Origin: Bacteroidia bacterium
GTDB taxonomy: Bacteria; Bacteroidota; Bacteroidia; Bacteroidales; Prolixibacteraceae
Direction of reading: 5' to 3'
DNA: 19,375 nucleotides
Assembly (NCBI GenBank): GCA_025358395.1
Contig: JANYJT010000020.1
Coordinates: 1 to 19,375, forward strand
Shown: positions 1-7,717 of the stretch, in pieces
Position numbering within the stretch: the stretch's first letter is position 1
How the letters are laid out: every line of letters starts with the position of its first letter
Program-made: the position numbers and the translations under genes
The notes under the pieces: model-generated
The model's database searches: none
What the model saw: the letters and a program-made list of their open reading frames with translations, nothing else
Told to the model about the DNA's origin: nothing

Positions 1-249
1 TTCGCTCATTGGAACAGTAAAAAGGCCGAAAGGATAGTTGTCCCGTAAATCATTCTTGGTGGTAAATGGAAGTTTCTTTATATCATCCACACCTTGTATA
101 TCATGGGGTGTCAGTCCAACTTCCTGCATCTTCATCCGGTAAGAGGGTACCGCATGATAGATCCGCTCAACAGTATCTTTCAATCTTTTGGATTGAATGG
201 ATTGCATTTCCTGTCGGCTGGCACATTCAATTTTTTCGTTCCAGATCAT
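1..249 (-). CDS. paaK: Phenylacetate-CoA ligase, N-terminal part (cut by window edge)
   Basis: The reverse strand from an ATG at 249 reads without a stop to the window edge, giving 83 residues that begin MIWNEKIECASRQEMQSIQ and contain PFTTKNDLRDNYPFGLF. This is the typical start of phenylacetate-CoA ligases of the AMP-forming (ANL) superfamily, whose full length is about 430 residues. Such enzymes activate phenylacetate or related aryl acids to the CoA thioester using ATP, in the cytoplasm. In anaerobic Bacteroidota they are often linked to indole-3-pyruvate oxidoreductase or aromatic amino-acid catabolism, which is family knowledge and not visible here. The ATP-binding and catalytic regions lie outside the window. 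The gene is divergent from the lipoprotein gene at 445 and shares a 195-bp intergenic region with it. No convincing Shine-Dalgarno sequence precedes the start. Confidence 0.88.
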   Translation of the reverse strand, partial: MIWNEKIECASRQEMQSIQSKRLKDTVERIYHAVPSYRMKMQEVGLTPHDIQGVDDIKKLPFTTKNDLRDNYPFGLFTVPMSE

Positions 250-353
250 TGTAAAATTAATTTCTATTTGTACTTCTGGGTTTTAAACATCAGATCAAAC
301 CTGCGTTAAATACATTGATTTGATTCAGGGATTATTTGCGTAAAAATACAAGA

Positions 354-373
354 AATAGCCCGATGGGGCTATT
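354..373. repeat. Perfect 20-bp palindrome (8-bp arms, 4-nt spacer)
   Basis: AATAGCCC (354-361) and GGGCTATT (366-373) are perfect reverse complements around the spacer GATG. No T-run follows on the plus strand, so it is a poor intrinsic terminator. It lies between two divergent genes, and its right arm overlaps the TTG -33 box at 372-374, which fits an operator for a dimeric regulator. That role is inference. Confidence 0.6.
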
Positions 374-402
374 GCACCATAATATTTTTAAATTTAGTTT
401 TG
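372..402 (+). promoter_or_regulatory. Bacteroidota-type promoter for the lipoprotein gene at 445
   Basis: TTG at 372-374 and TAGTTTTG at 395-402 match the Bacteroidota sigma consensus (TTG, 17-23 bp, TAnnTTTG) with a 20-bp spacer. Transcription would start near 409, giving a leader of about 36 nt before the ATG at 445. The -33 box overlaps the right arm of the palindrome at 354-373, so regulation at this site is plausible. Confidence 0.6.
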
Positions 403-444
403 AAAAAATAAACTATTTTTTTATTTAACTTTAAACATACCTCG

Positions 445-1080
445 ATGAAATCAATCTTCCGTTATTTACCGGTTCTTGCATTGCTGGTCTCTTGTGATCT
501 GCTTAATGACACAAAAATTACTTCAGATGCAGTAGGTGGTGATACCAATTTATCCATGAACGCAGTTGGCACCTCATTTAATTCGTATGTAAAAACTGGC
601 TCCAGCAATTTTAATGCCAGTAGTACGATGGTTGTGACTAACAACGACAATGGGGTCTTGACCATTCAGGTAAAAGCAACTCTTCCTGCCAATCTGGCGG
701 CTCTTCTTCCAGCTAATTATAAAGATGCTTCAGGGAAAATGAGTGCCAATATTAAGATAAAAAATACATCAGAGGGGATATTGGATTATTTTAATGCCGA
801 TGGTAAGCCATTTGTTATAGCCAATTACAGTAGCAACGTTGGGGATACCTATACGCTAACAAAAAGCAATGGGACTACAATTACCAGAAAAGTGACTGCT
901 AAAACGGAGGTGGATGATTTTCCTTATGGAATGATGCTCATAAAAACCATGACAATAGAGCAGGATTCACGCATCCCTGGAATCAATAAAATCATTTATA
1001 AGGTGAACCACAAATATTCACTGGTTCAAATTCAATTTGTTATGAATGATGGCACAACAACTACGATCAATTTGGTATAG
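445..1080 (+). CDS. Uncharacterised outer-membrane-type lipoprotein
   Basis: This 211-residue protein opens with a short lipoprotein signal peptide: positive residues K2 and R6, a hydrophobic stretch, and the lipobox LVSC with the lipidated cysteine at residue 17. The mature part is rich in Asn, Thr, Ser and Lys and looks like a beta-rich extracytoplasmic domain. There are no further membrane segments and no catalytic motif I recognise. It has a good promoter candidate 43-73 bp upstream and is followed after 51 bp by a membrane-protein gene in the same direction. I do not recognise a family, and the name rests only on the lipobox. The ATG at 445 is chosen because the signal peptide starts directly there. 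Confidence 0.82.
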   Translation: MKSIFRYLPVLALLVSCDLLNDTKITSDAVGGDTNLSMNAVGTSFNSYVKTGSSNFNASSTMVVTNNDNGVLTIQVKATLPANLAALLPANYKDASGKMSANIKIKNTSEGILDYFNADGKPFVIANYSSNVGDTYTLTKSNGTTITRKVTAKTEVDDFPYGMMLIKTMTIEQDSRIPGINKIIYKVNHKYSLVQIQFVMNDGTTTTINLV

Positions 1081-1131
1081 GTTACCGAACTTGATCATTG
1101 TTCTTACTTTTCAATCTAATATAAAATTTGA

Positions 1132-1596
1132 ATGAATTTGAAAATTTTATTGATACCAAAGGGCTTCAGACCCTTTGGTATTGTTTTATTTATTGTAGGG
1201 ATCCTACTTTCTGTTTTGAAGTTTAGTTTTAACCTAAAGCCAGATTTTTTAGACTTGAAAGTTTTTGCCGTTTACTCCTATTATATTGAAACAAAAACGT
1301 TGACTATGATAACCCACCAAATGATTGGGGAGATTGGTGGTATTTTTTTGCTTTCCGGATTGTTTCTGCTCTCTTTTACCAGAGAAAAGGAAGAATCTGA
1401 AATTTTGGATTCTTTGCGGTTAAAGGCTTTTTTGCTGACAGCTTACCTGAATATTTTCTATCTCATTTTTACCACACTTTTCTTTTTTGGATTTGGTTTC
1501 GTAGGAACGCTTACACTTTTCGCTGTATACTGGTTGGCAGTATATCTCGTAGTTTTCAGGTATTTGCTGTATCGTTACCATAGTAACAATCATTAA
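1132..1596 (+). CDS. Small four-helix integral membrane protein, function unknown
   Basis: The 154-residue product has about four predicted transmembrane helices, near residues 15-33, 70-84, 98-120 and 123-147. A charged stretch (TREKEESEILDSLRLKAF) lies between helices 2 and 3 and probably faces the cytoplasm. The layout, with IPKGFRPFGI at the start and a charged EKEE...LRL block, resembles a common but unnamed Bacteroidota membrane-protein family; this comes from memory and not from a search. The gene is followed after 14 bp by the next membrane-protein gene, which suggests co-transcription. A strong hairpin at 1153-1181 lies inside codons 8-17. The next methionine would remove helix 1, so I keep the ATG at 1132. 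Confidence 0.7.
   Translation: MNLKILLIPKGFRPFGIVLFIVGILLSVLKFSFNLKPDFLDLKVFAVYSYYIETKTLTMITHQMIGEIGGIFLLSGLFLLSFTREKEESEILDSLRLKAFLLTAYLNIFYLIFTTLFFFGFGFVGTLTLFAVYWLAVYLVVFRYLLYRYHSNNH
1153..1181 (+). terminator. Terminator-like hairpin inside the start of the membrane-protein gene
   Basis: ATACCAAAGGG (1153-1163) and CCCTTTGGTAT (1171-1181) form a perfect 11-bp stem with a 7-nt loop (CTTCAGA), followed by the T-rich tract TGTTTTATTTATTG. It lies 73 bp after the stop codon of the lipoprotein gene. As an intrinsic terminator it would end or attenuate the lipoprotein transcript. It also falls within codons 8-17 of the next gene, so it may act as an attenuator or a structured translation-initiation region. 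Confidence 0.5.
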
Positions 1597-1610
1597 ATTA
1601 TTTGTTTGAA

Positions 1611-2384
1611 ATGGACCATTTCGTCATCTGGATAAAGCAAGTAACGGCATGGCTGTACATTCCAATTTATCAGAACCAGATTTTTTTTATTGATTATTGG
1701 AGTTTTGTCCATTTCTGGTCAGGATTTGTCCTTTTTGCTTTGCTGATTATGCTTAATTTTAAACCAGCGTGGCTTTGGCTGGTTTTTTATTTAACAGCTT
1801 ATGAGATATTTGAACTGGCACTTCTTTATTTTTCTTTGAATATCTTTCATCCTGAAACAATCAAAGATCAGTTTACGGATATATTCGTCGGATTAATTGG
1901 AGGTGGATTGTGTTATTTCTTTCTTGTTGCCAAGAAGAAAATGCGAACAGAACTATATCGCAGAATCTCACCTGAAGCAATTTTGACTTCGGTAACGCTC
2001 GCATTTTTTTGGATCGGGAATACACAATTTTTCCTTGCAAATCCAAATTCTGAGGGCATTTTCAGTGATCCAAGGTTTGTTGTCTTTTCAATTGGAGGTT
2101 ATGTTTTTCTTCAAACATATACAAGTATGAGGAAAAGTGAAAGATACCGGTTCAAAGGGATTCTGTATTATACCACAGTTTTCCTGGTTGTCTTTCTGAC
2201 CATTAGTTCATTTCAGCACCAACAGTTTGAAGAATCACTATTCAAAAAAGACACAATTCTTCTTCTGTTATCTCTGGTCATGTTTTATCCCTTTCTTTCT
2301 ATTTTGTGTTACAATAAAACCTTGATGGTATTCGGCAGGTCGGCAGAGAAGTTGCCATTGAGAATCAACGACATGAAAGAATAG
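1611..2384 (+). CDS. Polytopic membrane protein with a VanZ/YjdF-like N-terminal half
   Basis: From the ATG at 1611 the product is 257 residues; a TTG three codons upstream (1602) is a less likely start. About seven hydrophobic helices are visible. The N-terminal half carries an H...SG, YEIFE, ET..DQ.TDI pattern followed by VGLIGGG, with acidic residues in or near helices. It resembles the conserved H / YE..E / D...D / G..G spacing of small VanZ-like and YjdF (DUF2238) membrane proteins. The C-terminal half has three to four further helices without a known motif. No function can be assigned. The gene lies 14 bp behind the upstream membrane-protein gene and 53 bp ahead of the YiiX-like lipoprotein gene, so the three may form one operon. 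Confidence 0.72.
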   Translation: MDHFVIWIKQVTAWLYIPIYQNQIFFIDYWSFVHFWSGFVLFALLIMLNFKPAWLWLVFYLTAYEIFELALLYFSLNIFHPETIKDQFTDIFVGLIGGGLCYFFLVAKKKMRTELYRRISPEAILTSVTLAFFWIGNTQFFLANPNSEGIFSDPRFVVFSIGGYVFLQTYTSMRKSERYRFKGILYYTTVFLVVFLTISSFQHQQFEESLFKKDTILLLLSLVMFYPFLSILCYNKTLMVFGRSAEKLPLRINDMKE

Positions 2385-2437
2385 CCAGAGATTATGTATC
2401 ATTTTGGAAATTTCCTGTCGAATCAACGGTAAGTCTT

Positions 2438-3151
2438 ATGAAGCGTTCATTGAACCAATATTATTTCATCTGTGTATTGTCTTTCCTGACATTCAACTGC
2501 ACATCAAATGTCCCATACGGATATGCTGAAAGGATTATGGCACAGACGGTGAAAGTTGGGAATGGAGTAAATTTCTCATTAAAACCAGGGGATATTTTGG
2601 TGAGACCAAATTTAAATTGGCTACCTGGTAGCAGCAAGGTCGATTCAGGACGTAACTTCGGTCATGCTGCTATTGTAATCACTGGAGCCGAAGGAGCAAC
2701 TGTTGATGAGGTGATGAACAAAGCAACTGTTGTTGAGGCATATTTGTTTGATCAGGCTACCAGAAAGTTTGTATTTGGTAGCAATAATCAAGTCAGAAAA
2801 GTGCCGGCCATCATCCCATTTGGCAATCGGTTCAGGGGAATCAGGTACCGTCTGCGTATGAGCCTGACAGACGACCAGATAAATGCAATTGTTAAATTCA
2901 CAAATGAACAGATAGGAATCGGAGACTATACTTTTTTTTCGCTGAAGACCCCTCTTTTAAATTTTATTGATAACCGAAAAAAGAACCAGGATCTATTTTT
3001 TAAGAAATGGCATTGTGCCTCATTTGTTTGGTTTGCTTACTACGATTTGGCTGGTATCGATCTAGATTTCAATGGTGGTGAATGTATATTTCCGAACGAT
3101 TTAATCAATTCGAAAATCTTTGATCAGCCCGAGGGGCGACTTCGTTTTTAA
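2438..3151 (+). CDS. YiiX-like permuted NlpC/P60 family lipoprotein
   Basis: This 237-residue protein combines a signal peptide with a permuted papain-like fold. GDILVRP (51-57) is followed by GHAAIV with His76, VVEA with Glu100, and then WHCASFVWFAY with Cys193. The order His, acidic residue, Cys is that of circularly permuted NlpC/P60 proteins such as YiiX (peptidase family C92-like). Members are putative cysteine peptidases, amidases or acyl-transfer enzymes of the cell envelope; the substrate here is unknown. The N-terminus ends in FLTFNC with Cys21 as probable lipidation site, although Asn at -1 is unusual for a lipobox. The gene ends 17 bp before the convergent galactanase gene, so any terminator must be shared or internal. 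Confidence 0.8.
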   Translation: MKRSLNQYYFICVLSFLTFNCTSNVPYGYAERIMAQTVKVGNGVNFSLKPGDILVRPNLNWLPGSSKVDSGRNFGHAAIVITGAEGATVDEVMNKATVVEAYLFDQATRKFVFGSNNQVRKVPAIIPFGNRFRGIRYRLRMSLTDDQINAIVKFTNEQIGIGDYTFFSLKTPLLNFIDNRKKNQDLFFKKWHCASFVWFAYYDLAGIDLDFNGGECIFPNDLINSKIFDQPEGRLRF

Positions 3152-3168
3152 ATTCTGAATAGGGTTGA

Positions 3169-4293
3169 TTAAGGACCAAGGAATTGTTTCATGAGGTAAA
3201 ATCCCGGCAGGGCACGCCCGGTGGTATTGTCAAACAATCCTCGGTTTAACCTCGGGTATATTCCTCCATTCGGTGAAAAGGTCTCTTCCGGATACCAGTA
3301 AAACAATCCTGTGACGTTGCTGTGTTTATTTATTAGACTGATGAAGGCATTCAAAAATGCTGCCTGACCTTCCGGGGTACTTGGAAAAGGTTTTGGATAT
3401 ACACTGTCCGATGGATAACCCCAATCATTAAAAGGATAAGCAATCTCCACGAACATCACGGGTTTTTGGGGAAAATCGACGGCTGCCATGTTAATTGTTT
3501 TTTCTACTTCTGCCAATGAACCGTGCCAGAAAGGGTAGTAGCTCAATCCGATGACATCATAATCGATGCCGTAATCTGCCATTTTGAGGTAGAAATTTTT
3601 GGTTGCCGCAGCATCGCCTGAACGTTCGGTCTGAATGACAATTTTTGCTTTTGGGCACACTTCGCGGCAAGCCTTCACCGCATTCTTCAGTAAATCCGTG
3701 AAACTCTTCCAATGATCAGGGGTATTCCATTGGTCATTCCAAAGACTTACCCGCCCGGTATCCCAAAGCATTCCAGGGGTAATCTCATTGCCGGGCTGTA
3801 TCATATCAGGGATGATCCCTTGCGACTTAAGGGCTTCCAAGGAGGCTTTGGTGTAATCATAGAGCTTGACGGATAAATCGGTGGGAGAGAGATTTATCCA
3901 TTCACCCGGCTTGTATTGCTTTGATGGGTCAGCCCAGGTATCTGAATAATGGAAATCAAGCAACAGCTGAAGCCCCTGACTTTTGGCTTTTTTACATAGA
4001 TCTGTCACATAAGCCAAATCCTGACAGGCAGTGGATTTAAGATCAGGGTTAACAAAAAGCCGGATGCGAACATAATTGAACCCGTTTTCTTTGAAGAAAG
4101 GAAGGGGACTGACCGTTTTCCCATCCCGGTCTTTATAGATAGCCCCTGCTTTCTCGAAATTGGGCAACAAAGAGATGTCTGCTCCCAGGGCTTTGAGATT
4201 GTTGGAGGTTATATCAGGGGTAATGTCGGAAGAAGATTTTCCACAACCAACCAAAATGACCAACAGAATTACAAAATAAATGAATCGGGTCAT
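3169..4293 (-). CDS. Arabinogalactan endo-beta-1,4-galactanase, GH53 family lipoprotein
   Basis: From the ATG at 4293 the protein has 374 residues and starts MTRFIYFVILLVILVGC, a lipoprotein signal with Cys17. An upstream ATG at 4335 would place 14 residues ahead of this signal and is less likely. The mature part is a full-length GH53 (clan GH-A) TIM barrel: NYVRIRLFVNP on an early strand, LLLDFHYSDTWADP, acid/base Glu170 in QPGNEITPGMLWD, and nucleophile Glu283 in FVEIAYPF. GH53 enzymes cut beta-1,4-galactan side chains of type I arabinogalactan and pectin. As a lipoprotein it would act at the outer membrane or in the periplasm. No SusC/SusD genes adjoin it, so a typical polysaccharide-utilisation locus is not visible. 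It lies 70 bp behind the 108-residue gene at the end of the nuo operon and may be read through from it. Confidence 0.92.
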   Translation of the reverse strand: MTRFIYFVILLVILVGCGKSSSDITPDITSNNLKALGADISLLPNFEKAGAIYKDRDGKTVSPLPFFKENGFNYVRIRLFVNPDLKSTACQDLAYVTDLCKKAKSQGLQLLLDFHYSDTWADPSKQYKPGEWINLSPTDLSVKLYDYTKASLEALKSQGIIPDMIQPGNEITPGMLWDTGRVSLWNDQWNTPDHWKSFTDLLKNAVKACREVCPKAKIVIQTERSGDAAATKNFYLKMADYGIDYDVIGLSYYPFWHGSLAEVEKTINMAAVDFPQKPVMFVEIAYPFNDWGYPSDSVYPKPFPSTPEGQAAFLNAFISLINKHSNVTGLFYWYPEETFSPNGGIYPRLNRGLFDNTTGRALPGFYLMKQFLGP

Positions 4294-4363
4294 AGGTTCT
4301 GACTGGATTAACCAACGAATAGGGAATGAAAACAAATAAAACGATCAAATATCAACCATCTGA

Positions 4364-4690
4364 TTATTTTGCCATCAACCAGTATTCCTTTATGCTTTCA
4401 GCGGATTCCTGACTCCAGAATGCCGCTGTTACCGGTTCGCCTGCAGGAGTTTTTAAAGTCATCTCATAGACCGCGATAACAGGGTTAAACACAAGATCTG
4501 TAACGCCAATGCTATAAAGTTGCACGGTAGAATCTTCGGCCTTGGCTAATTCTTCGACGACCACTTTGAACTGATTGTTCTGAAGCAGATCTTTCAGAAA
4601 GGTTACTCTCTTTTTCTCAATTCCTTTCTCAACAACCGTACAGCGCTGGCCGTTGATCTCTTCGACGATATGTTTTGCTTTGAGTACCAT
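4364..4690 (-). CDS. Unknown 108-residue cytoplasmic protein downstream of nuoN
   Basis: The small soluble protein starts MVLKAKHIVEEINGQRCTV and has no signal peptide or membrane helix. It has mixed alpha/beta character, with a Lys/Glu-rich first half and a strand-like region (VIAVYEMTLKTPAGEPVTAAF) before a final amphipathic helix. Its two cysteines or fewer do not form a metal motif. It begins 46 bp after the nuoN stop on the same strand, with no terminator visible between them, so it is probably co-transcribed with complex I. I do not recognise the family and assign no function. Conservation of this position beside nuoN in related genomes would be the first clue to a role in assembly or regulation. 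Confidence 0.7.
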   Translation of the reverse strand: MVLKAKHIVEEINGQRCTVVEKGIEKKRVTFLKDLLQNNQFKVVVEELAKAEDSTVQLYSIGVTDLVFNPVIAVYEMTLKTPAGEPVTAAFWSQESAESIKEYWLMAK

Positions 4691-4736
4691 AGTCTTGTCT
4701 TAAATCAGTTCGTTTTTAATGCAGGTTGTTTAAAAA

Positions 4737-6158
4737 TCAGATTCCGAAAGTCAGTCCGTTGATGAATTCATACACCTGGCTTGCGAAGCCAAGAATAAAG
4801 ATACCCAATGCGCAAAGCATCAATCCGATTTTGGTATAACCATCGCTTTGGAAAGTGGCGATAGGCTGTTCATTTTTATTGATGAACATGGCTTTGATAA
4901 CCAGCAGATAGTAATACAATGAGATGGTTGCATTCAATACAGCGATGAAAACCAGCCAGTAATAGCCGTTGGATGCTGCAGACATAAACAGGAACATCTT
5001 TCCGAAGAAACCGGCTACAGGAGGAATTCCGGCCAGTGAAAACATGGAAAGCATCATCAGCAGACTCAATTTTGGATTGGTCAGGTAAAGACCATCATAA
5101 TCGTCCATGTATTCTTTGCCGGTTTTGGCCGAAATAGCCGCTACAACTCCAAAGGCTCCTAAATTAGAGAAGATGTAAACCAATACAAAATAGACGACGG
5201 AAGTCATCCCCATTTTATTGGTTCCAAGGATACCCAGGAGGATAAATCCCGCCTGTGCGATGGAAGAAAATGCCAGGAACCTTTTCATGTTCTTCTGTCT
5301 CATGGCAAAAAGGTTACCGATGGTCATCGTAAGAACGGCAACGAGATAGATCATGTTTTTATAGGCAGGTGCAAGGGTCTTGAATACGGTAAACATCACG
5401 ATGATCAGGATGAAAGCGGCAGCTCCTTTGGAAATAACTGAAAGATAAGAGGTAACATTGATTGGAGCCCCTTCGTAAACGTCGGCTGTCCAGAGATGGA
5501 ATGGTACCAGTGAAATTTTGAAGGCCATTCCCGTAAAGAAAAAGATGAAAGCCAGCACTTGCAAAGGCACATTGGCATAGGTTGCACCGATTGCGTCGAA
5601 ATATATTGAACCGGTAGATCCATAAATCATAGATATTCCATACAACAGTATTCCTGAAGAGAGTGCAGATGAAAGTAGTAATTTGATACCCGCTTCGGAT
5701 GATTTGGTGTTAAAATGCGTAAAGGCAGCCAAAGCGGCAACAGGAATGGTAGCAAGTTCAAGACCCAGATACAGCATCAGAAAATCGCCTGAGGAGATCA
5801 TGAAGTTCATCCCGATGAGGGTGGTAACCAGTAAGAAAAAGTATTCACTGATCTTTGAATTATTCGCCGGATTCCTTAACCAGCCTACAGATTGGAAGAG
5901 GATGATCAGAACTCCGATATTCAGGATATTCTTCATCAGCTGGACCAGTCCGTTTGTATGGTACATGCCGCCAAACAGGGTCTGGTCTGGTTGAGGGATA
6001 AATCCTATCAGCGTAACGACCAAAAAGAGACCAATCGAAATGGGGATCATCCGACTTTTCTGCGCGTGGTTCAAATTCAAATCGATGGTGAGCAATACCA
6101 TGGCCAGAAAGGTCAGGAGAAGCTCATTTCTCATTGTCAGAATATCGCTTAAACTCAT
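4737..6158 (-). CDS. nuoN: NADH-quinone oxidoreductase (complex I) subunit N
   Basis: The 473-residue polytopic membrane protein is one of the three antiporter-like, proton-pumping subunits of the complex I membrane arm. The pump residues are present: Glu134 in YLGLELATIPV (helix 5) and Lys214 in MAFKISLVPFHLW (helix 7), followed by the characteristic TADVYEGAPINV segment. Its length agrees with the usual 450-490 residues. It starts at an ATG 33 bp after the nuoM stop and is the last nuo gene of the operon, as is typical of the canonical order. The identification is firm; its direct contact with NuoM and NuoK is family knowledge. Confidence 0.96.
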   Translation of the reverse strand: MSLSDILTMRNELLLTFLAMVLLTIDLNLNHAQKSRMIPISIGLFLVVTLIGFIPQPDQTLFGGMYHTNGLVQLMKNILNIGVLIILFQSVGWLRNPANNSKISEYFFLLVTTLIGMNFMISSGDFLMLYLGLELATIPVAALAAFTHFNTKSSEAGIKLLLSSALSSGILLYGISMIYGSTGSIYFDAIGATYANVPLQVLAFIFFFTGMAFKISLVPFHLWTADVYEGAPINVTSYLSVISKGAAAFILIIVMFTVFKTLAPAYKNMIYLVAVLTMTIGNLFAMRQKNMKRFLAFSSIAQAGFILLGILGTNKMGMTSVVYFVLVYIFSNLGAFGVVAAISAKTGKEYMDDYDGLYLTNPKLSLLMMLSMFSLAGIPPVAGFFGKMFLFMSAASNGYYWLVFIAVLNATISLYYYLLVIKAMFINKNEQPIATFQSDGYTKIGLMLCALGIFILGFASQVYEFINGLTFGI

Positions 6159-6191
6159 ATCTAAAGTTTTTATTTTACTGAATTATCGTTT

Positions 6192-7703
6192 TTACATGCC
6201 TGGAATCTGGATCGTTGCCAGCTTGGCTATCAATGGAGCCAAACTAAAATTGATCATATCTGACAGCCATAGTGGCGCCATCCCAATAAAAGTTATCCCG
6301 ACTACCAATGTGATGGTCGAAAGTCTCTCATACCAGTTGGCATCCTCTAAGTGAAGAAAATGTTTGTCTTTGATGGGGCCCATCAGCAAAACGCCAACGA
6401 CCCTAAGTATATAAACTGCCGTTATTACGATAGATGATACCGCCACAATGGTAGCCACCCGATGGAACAGGTCCAGGTGCTGATAAGCTCCGAAGAAGAT
6501 GGTCATTTCGGCAACGAATCCGCTGAATCCGGGTAATCCCAATGATGCCAGACCTGCAATAACATATACAACTCCAAGGAAAGGTATTACTTTCATCAAA
6601 CCACCCATCTCATCGATCATACGGGTATGTGTGCGGCCATAAATCATCCCGATCAGGGCGAAGAAGAGGGCTGTCATCAGACCGTGGGAGATCATCTGGA
6701 TCACTGCTCCGGTAAAAGCGGTCTGGTTCATCATCAAAACGGCAAAGAGTACCAATCCGCAATGACTTACTGAGGAATATGCGTTAATGTATTTAAGATC
6801 TTTCTGGAAGATGGCGCCAAAAGCACCATAAACAACACTGATGGTGGTAAGGATAATGAAAATCCACGCTTGTTCGTGGGCGGCTTCCGGCATTAAATAA
6901 ATAGCGACACGGAAAGCTCCGTAGCCTCCCAATTTCATCAACACACCGGCATGAAGCATGGAGACGGCGGTTGGTGCCGAGGCATGACCATCGGGCGACC
7001 AGGTATGGAAGGGGAACAATGCCCCAAGGATGCCAAATCCTACAAAGGTGAATGGGAAAAGAAAACGTTGCATCTCGATTGGAATCTGATGTTTCGCGAT
7101 TTCCAGTACGTTAAATGTCAAATGTCCTCCAGCCGGGGCAGAGAAGAAATAGATTCCAAGAATTCCCACCATCAACAAGGCTGAGCCTCCCATCAGCATC
7201 AAGGTCAGCTTCATCGCTGAATATTCTTTTGGACCGGATCCCCAGATACCAATCAACAGGTACATTGGAATTACGGCAATCTCGTAAAAGAGGAACATGG
7301 TGAAGAGGTCGAGCGAGATGAAAAACCCGAAGACTCCGGTGGCCAGTAATATCAGTGAGATAAAGAATTCGCGTGAGAGAAACTCCATTCTCCAGGATGC
7401 AAATATTCCGGCGAAAACGACCACGCCCGTGAGGGCAATCATGGCCACTGAGATACCATCAACTCCAACGGCGTAGTGAATATTTAGTGCCGGAAACCAG
7501 AGTGCATCGAAGGTAAACAACATGGGTGCCATGTTTCCTGCCTGACGTTCGGTAACATACAGATAGACCAGGACGGCAGAAAGGATAAGTTGAAGAGTCA
7601 TCCCGATGGCACTCACCATCCTCGACTGCTTCAGATCTTTTGTGAAGAGGATTCCGGCTACGGTAAGAACCGGGATCACTACAAAAAGGGTTAGAATATT
7701 CAT
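6192..7703 (-). CDS. nuoM: NADH-quinone oxidoreductase (complex I) subunit M
   Basis: This antiporter-like membrane subunit has 503 residues and about 14 helices. Glu141 of helix 5 is kept (FLFYEIAVIPMYLL), as are APTAVSMLHAGVLMKLGGYG (helix 8 lysine) and the SVSHCGLVLFAVL region. Aligned without gaps to the E. coli-type sequence around PLHGWLPDAH, the usual helix-7 lysine falls on Leu226 here (FGILGALFPFHTWSPDGH), so that residue is missing. NuoL and NuoN of the same operon keep theirs. I recall similar FPFHTWSPDGH sequences from other NuoM proteins, so this may be a subfamily trait and not decay; the reading frame is otherwise intact. It lies 14 bp behind nuoL. Confidence 0.96.
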   Translation of the reverse strand: MNILTLFVVIPVLTVAGILFTKDLKQSRMVSAIGMTLQLILSAVLVYLYVTERQAGNMAPMLFTFDALWFPALNIHYAVGVDGISVAMIALTGVVVFAGIFASWRMEFLSREFFISLILLATGVFGFFISLDLFTMFLFYEIAVIPMYLLIGIWGSGPKEYSAMKLTLMLMGGSALLMVGILGIYFFSAPAGGHLTFNVLEIAKHQIPIEMQRFLFPFTFVGFGILGALFPFHTWSPDGHASAPTAVSMLHAGVLMKLGGYGAFRVAIYLMPEAAHEQAWIFIILTTISVVYGAFGAIFQKDLKYINAYSSVSHCGLVLFAVLMMNQTAFTGAVIQMISHGLMTALFFALIGMIYGRTHTRMIDEMGGLMKVIPFLGVVYVIAGLASLGLPGFSGFVAEMTIFFGAYQHLDLFHRVATIVAVSSIVITAVYILRVVGVLLMGPIKDKHFLHLEDANWYERLSTITLVVGITFIGMAPLWLSDMINFSLAPLIAKLATIQIPGM

Positions 7704-7717
7704 TTTATTTCAGTTTC

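Noticed and set aside
66..309. Two plus-strand open frames at the left edge
   Set aside because: They are antisense to the phenylacetate-CoA ligase N-terminus, which matches its family clearly.
354..373. Intrinsic terminator of a plus-strand transcript
   Set aside because: No gene ends here on the plus strand and no T-run follows the stem; its overlap with a -33 box suits an operator better.
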